A stretch of DNA of 64,000 nt from Parapedobacter koreensis (GTDB lineage: Bacteria; Bacteroidota; Bacteroidia; Sphingobacteriales; Sphingobacteriaceae): positions 186,001-250,000 of the forward strand of contig NZ_FNZR01000005.1 in assembly GCF_900109365.1 (NCBI RefSeq), in the 5' to 3' direction. The notes under the pieces are model-generated. The model saw nothing but the letters and a program-made list of their open reading frames with translations. It was not told the origin of the DNA and did not search any database. The translations under genes were made by a program, and so were the position numbers. Position 1 is the first letter of the stretch. Every line of letters starts with the position of its first letter. Shown piece by piece: positions 62,500 to 64,000 of the stretch.

Positions 62500-62850
62500 A
62501 TGAAACGGCTTTTTACGATCCTGTTTGCAGCACTTGGTCCCGTTGCAATTACAGTTGGACAGGAAGACAGTACCAAAGCGCGTGTAAGGGCAAGCCCATC
62601 CGGAAAAGTAACCGCGCCGCTTATCGATTCCGCGTTTTCCACCCACCCCATGCCGAATGCCTATCGCGGTGACAACTGTGTAGCCATGCCCAATGCGTAC
62701 AGGAGCGACAACGCTGTAGCCATGCCGAATCTTTACGACGTAGTGCCCCTCATTAAGAGGCATACCGCAGATAGCACAAAACAACCATTCGATAAAGATA
62801 AACGCAAAACAGAAAAGAAAGCGCGGGCGCAACAACCAACGCCAAGGTAG
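62500..62850 (+). CDS. Small secreted protein with a 12-residue tandem repeat
   Basis: A 116-residue protein with a signal peptide (MKRLFTILFAALGPVAITVG, cleavage about residue 20) and a low-complexity body. Residues 50-80 hold MPNAYRGDNCVA, MPNAYRSDNAVA and MPNLYD, two and a half units of a 12-residue (36-base) repeat. The C-terminus is Lys/Arg/Gln-rich (KDKRKTEKKARAQQPTPR). No family is recognised. Support for the plus strand: signal peptide and promoter box. An overlapping minus-strand ORF is judged spurious. It ends 2 bases from the convergent TylF gene. Confidence 0.7.
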   Translation: MKRLFTILFAALGPVAITVGQEDSTKARVRASPSGKVTAPLIDSAFSTHPMPNAYRGDNCVAMPNAYRSDNAVAMPNLYDVVPLIKRHTADSTKQPFDKDKRKTEKKARAQQPTPR

Positions 62851-62852
62851 TA

Positions 62853-63572
62853 TTATGATGCAGTTTTCTTCACGTGCAGCTTGCGGCCTTTCTTAATAAA
62901 GGTGTATCCCGCTTTATCGCTGAAATATTCATCTACTGCAGAGCGGCACCCCGACCAAGCGTAGTAGTCATCAAAAACAAGGACACCATTGGGCGACAAA
63001 CGGGGCTCGATTTGCATCAAACAACTCATGACAGAGGCATACCAATCGCAATCGATATGTGCGAAAGCTATCGGCTCTGTGAGATAAAGGGTGTCTTCAA
63101 AATACCCCTTTATCAGTTTGATATTGTTGGCCTCGATAGGCACGCCATGTTTGGCCAGGTTGGCGGTCACCACGTCTTTTAAATTTTCGGTATATCCGTA
63201 ATAGGGATTGTTGCCCAGGCCTTTTGACTTTCCCGTTTTAATTTCTTCATACCGCATATGCACGTCGGCATCATCTTTTTCAGAAGGAGGCGGGATCAAC
63301 CCGAAGGCGTCGTATACCCGAAACTCCCGTTGCTTGCTTTTCGCCTTAGCGATGGCAATGGCCGAGCCGCCGAGCGCACAACCGGTTTCGATAAACAATC
63401 CGGCGATTTGCGCGCGTTCTACCTCGGCGGCTGTATCATAGAGGTTAAAGAGATCGCTGGTGGCCAAATAGGTCAGGTGCTGCGTTTTTATCCGCATAAG
63501 AGCGGCCTTTTCTTTGTCTACGAACGAATAAAGCAAAGATTGCGCCTTTGTAAGGAGCTGCTCGGCAATCAT
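62853..63572 (-). CDS. TylF/MycF-like SAM-dependent methyltransferase
   Basis: A 239-residue class I methylase. SAM motif I is FIETGCALGGSAIAIAKAK, followed by FRVYDAFGLIPPPSEKDDADVHMRYEEI, the metal/acid site HIDCDWYASVMSCLMQIEPRLSPNG and VLVFDDYYAWSGCRSAVDEYF, which match macrocin O-methyltransferase (TylF) relatives. In Bacteroidota these act on unknown glycans or natural products. It is 13 bases after pyruvate kinase on the minus strand and probably cotranscribed. Confidence 0.88.
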   Translation of the reverse strand: MIAEQLLTKAQSLLYSFVDKEKAALMRIKTQHLTYLATSDLFNLYDTAAEVERAQIAGLFIETGCALGGSAIAIAKAKSKQREFRVYDAFGLIPPPSEKDDADVHMRYEEIKTGKSKGLGNNPYYGYTENLKDVVTANLAKHGVPIEANNIKLIKGYFEDTLYLTEPIAFAHIDCDWYASVMSCLMQIEPRLSPNGVLVFDDYYAWSGCRSAVDEYFSDKAGYTFIKKGRKLHVKKTAS

Positions 63573-63585
63573 TTTTTCCTCCTCC

Positions 63586-64000
63586 TTATTCCACCTCCGT
63601 GACCTTAATGGTATTGGTTTTTCCTTTTTTATGTAAGGGAGTCGATGCGGTATTGATCACGATTTGCCCGGGCTGTACGAGGTTTTTCGCCTTCAGCAAC
63701 GAGTTTACATCGTGGATACTGCCGTCCGTGCTCTCAAACTTGTCATAGAAAAAGGTCTTGACGCCCCATAGTAGGCTCAACGTATTGAGCAATACAGGGT
63801 TGCCGGTAAAAATATAAATATCCGCATTGGGCCGATAGCTTGATATTTCGAAAGCGGTATAGCCCGAATATGTCATCGCGACAATGGCTGAAGCACTGGT
63901 CTTCTCCGCCAAGTATACGGACGAACCACAGATGGCGTCCGGGATGACGGAATCTGTGCCATGATCGGATTTCTTGGAGTTGTAATAAGGATAAGAAGTC
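63586..64000 (-). CDS. pyk: Pyruvate kinase, C-terminal part (cut by window edge)
   Basis: The minus-strand frame is open to the window end. It carries CGSSVYLAEKTSASAIVAMTY (core of the allosteric C-terminal domain), GYTAFEISSYRPNADIYIFT, LSLLWGVKTFFYD and the closing LVQPGQIVINTAST then KTNTIKVTEVE. This is the PK_C domain, with the catalytic barrel lying beyond the window. A residue-109 start reported for the short frame is a TTG within the domain and is not real. Pyruvate kinase makes pyruvate and ATP from phosphoenolpyruvate. Confidence 0.93.
   Translation of the reverse strand, partial: TSYPYYNSKKSDHGTDSVIPDAICGSSVYLAEKTSASAIVAMTYSGYTAFEISSYRPNADIYIFTGNPVLLNTLSLLWGVKTFFYDKFESTDGSIHDVNSLLKAKNLVQPGQIVINTASTPLHKKGKTNTIKVTEVE

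Noticed and set aside
62446-62835. 129-codon minus-strand ORF overlapping the small repeat protein
   Set aside because: It looks signal-like at its start but has no promoter box, ends inside the neighbouring spacer and only mirrors the repeat. The plus-strand frame has both a signal peptide and a promoter.
1-64000. tRNA, rRNA, CRISPR array, insertion sequence or prophage
   Set aside because: No cloverleaf, rRNA stretch, regular repeat array, transposase or phage protein was found while reading all intergenic gaps and frames.

Overview
The window is a 64 kb piece of a chromosome from a Bacteroidota bacterium, most likely of the Sphingobacteriaceae. The evidence is a SusC/SusD pair controlled by an ECF sigma factor and a FecR anti-sigma factor, many promoters with the Bacteroidota -7 box TAnnTTTG, almost no Shine-Dalgarno signals, a remnant of a PorP/SprF (type IX secretion) gene, and the gene content (gamma carbonic anhydrase, Ig-like lipoprotein, NIF3 plus zinc-ribbon pair). 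GC content looks close to 50%, which would fit a Parapedobacter-like genus better than Sphingobacterium; the genus is inference only. No tRNA, rRNA, CRISPR array, prophage or insertion sequence was seen.

Layout. 1-0.6 kb: a LacI-type regulator cut by the window edge. 0.7-3.4 kb: a plus-strand run (small membrane protein, dgkA, recO, pterin dehydratase, AI-2E-type permease). 3.5-11.3 kb: cold-shock protein, acnA, thiL, nadA, then nadB and a gamma carbonic anhydrase. 11.3-18 kb, minus strand: Ig-like lipoprotein, mnmG, a pair of perfect parS sites, ABC-F ATPase, a TIP30-like reductase, apaG. 18-24 kb, plus: RsmI-like methylase, FAD monooxygenase, hydrolase, ElaA, membrane protein, NIF3, zinc-ribbon coiled coil. 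24.2-26.3 kb: a two-gene type II restriction-modification system between housekeeping genes. 26.5-34 kb: uvrA, mutL, two rhomboids, an EEP phosphodiesterase. 34-34.7 kb: a gene-free stretch with a cluster of DnaA-box-like sites. Then a PIN-PhoH protein, an RsmF-like methylase and a small membrane protein.

38-47.4 kb is the main accessory locus: ECF sigma factor, FecR, SusC with an STN signalling domain, SusD and two secreted metallophosphoesterases, read here as a surface system that imports and dephosphorylates a phosphorylated substrate. It ends at a perfect 15-bp hairpin followed by the frameshifted tail of a PorP/SprF gene. 47.7-50.6 kb: acylphosphatase, polysaccharide flippase, dus. 50.6-53.7 kb: a trpE-trpG-trpC operon behind a complete ribosome-mediated attenuator, with a leader peptide carrying three Trp codons in a row, a terminator and an antiterminator; trpD is not between trpG and trpC. 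53.7-57.1 kb: trmD, an AraC regulator, an S41 peptidase. 57.2-62.4 kb: metE under a SAM-I riboswitch, then a two-component system. 62.5-64 kb: a tiny secreted protein with a 12-residue repeat, a TylF-like methyltransferase and the C-terminal part of pyruvate kinase.

The two most informative regulatory elements are the trp attenuator and the SAM riboswitch, both readable base by base. The parS pair suggests that the region is near the replication origin; the DnaA-box cluster at 34.5 kb is a possible but unproven oriC. Several promoters place the -7 box within 3-9 bases of the start codon, which predicts leaderless transcripts.
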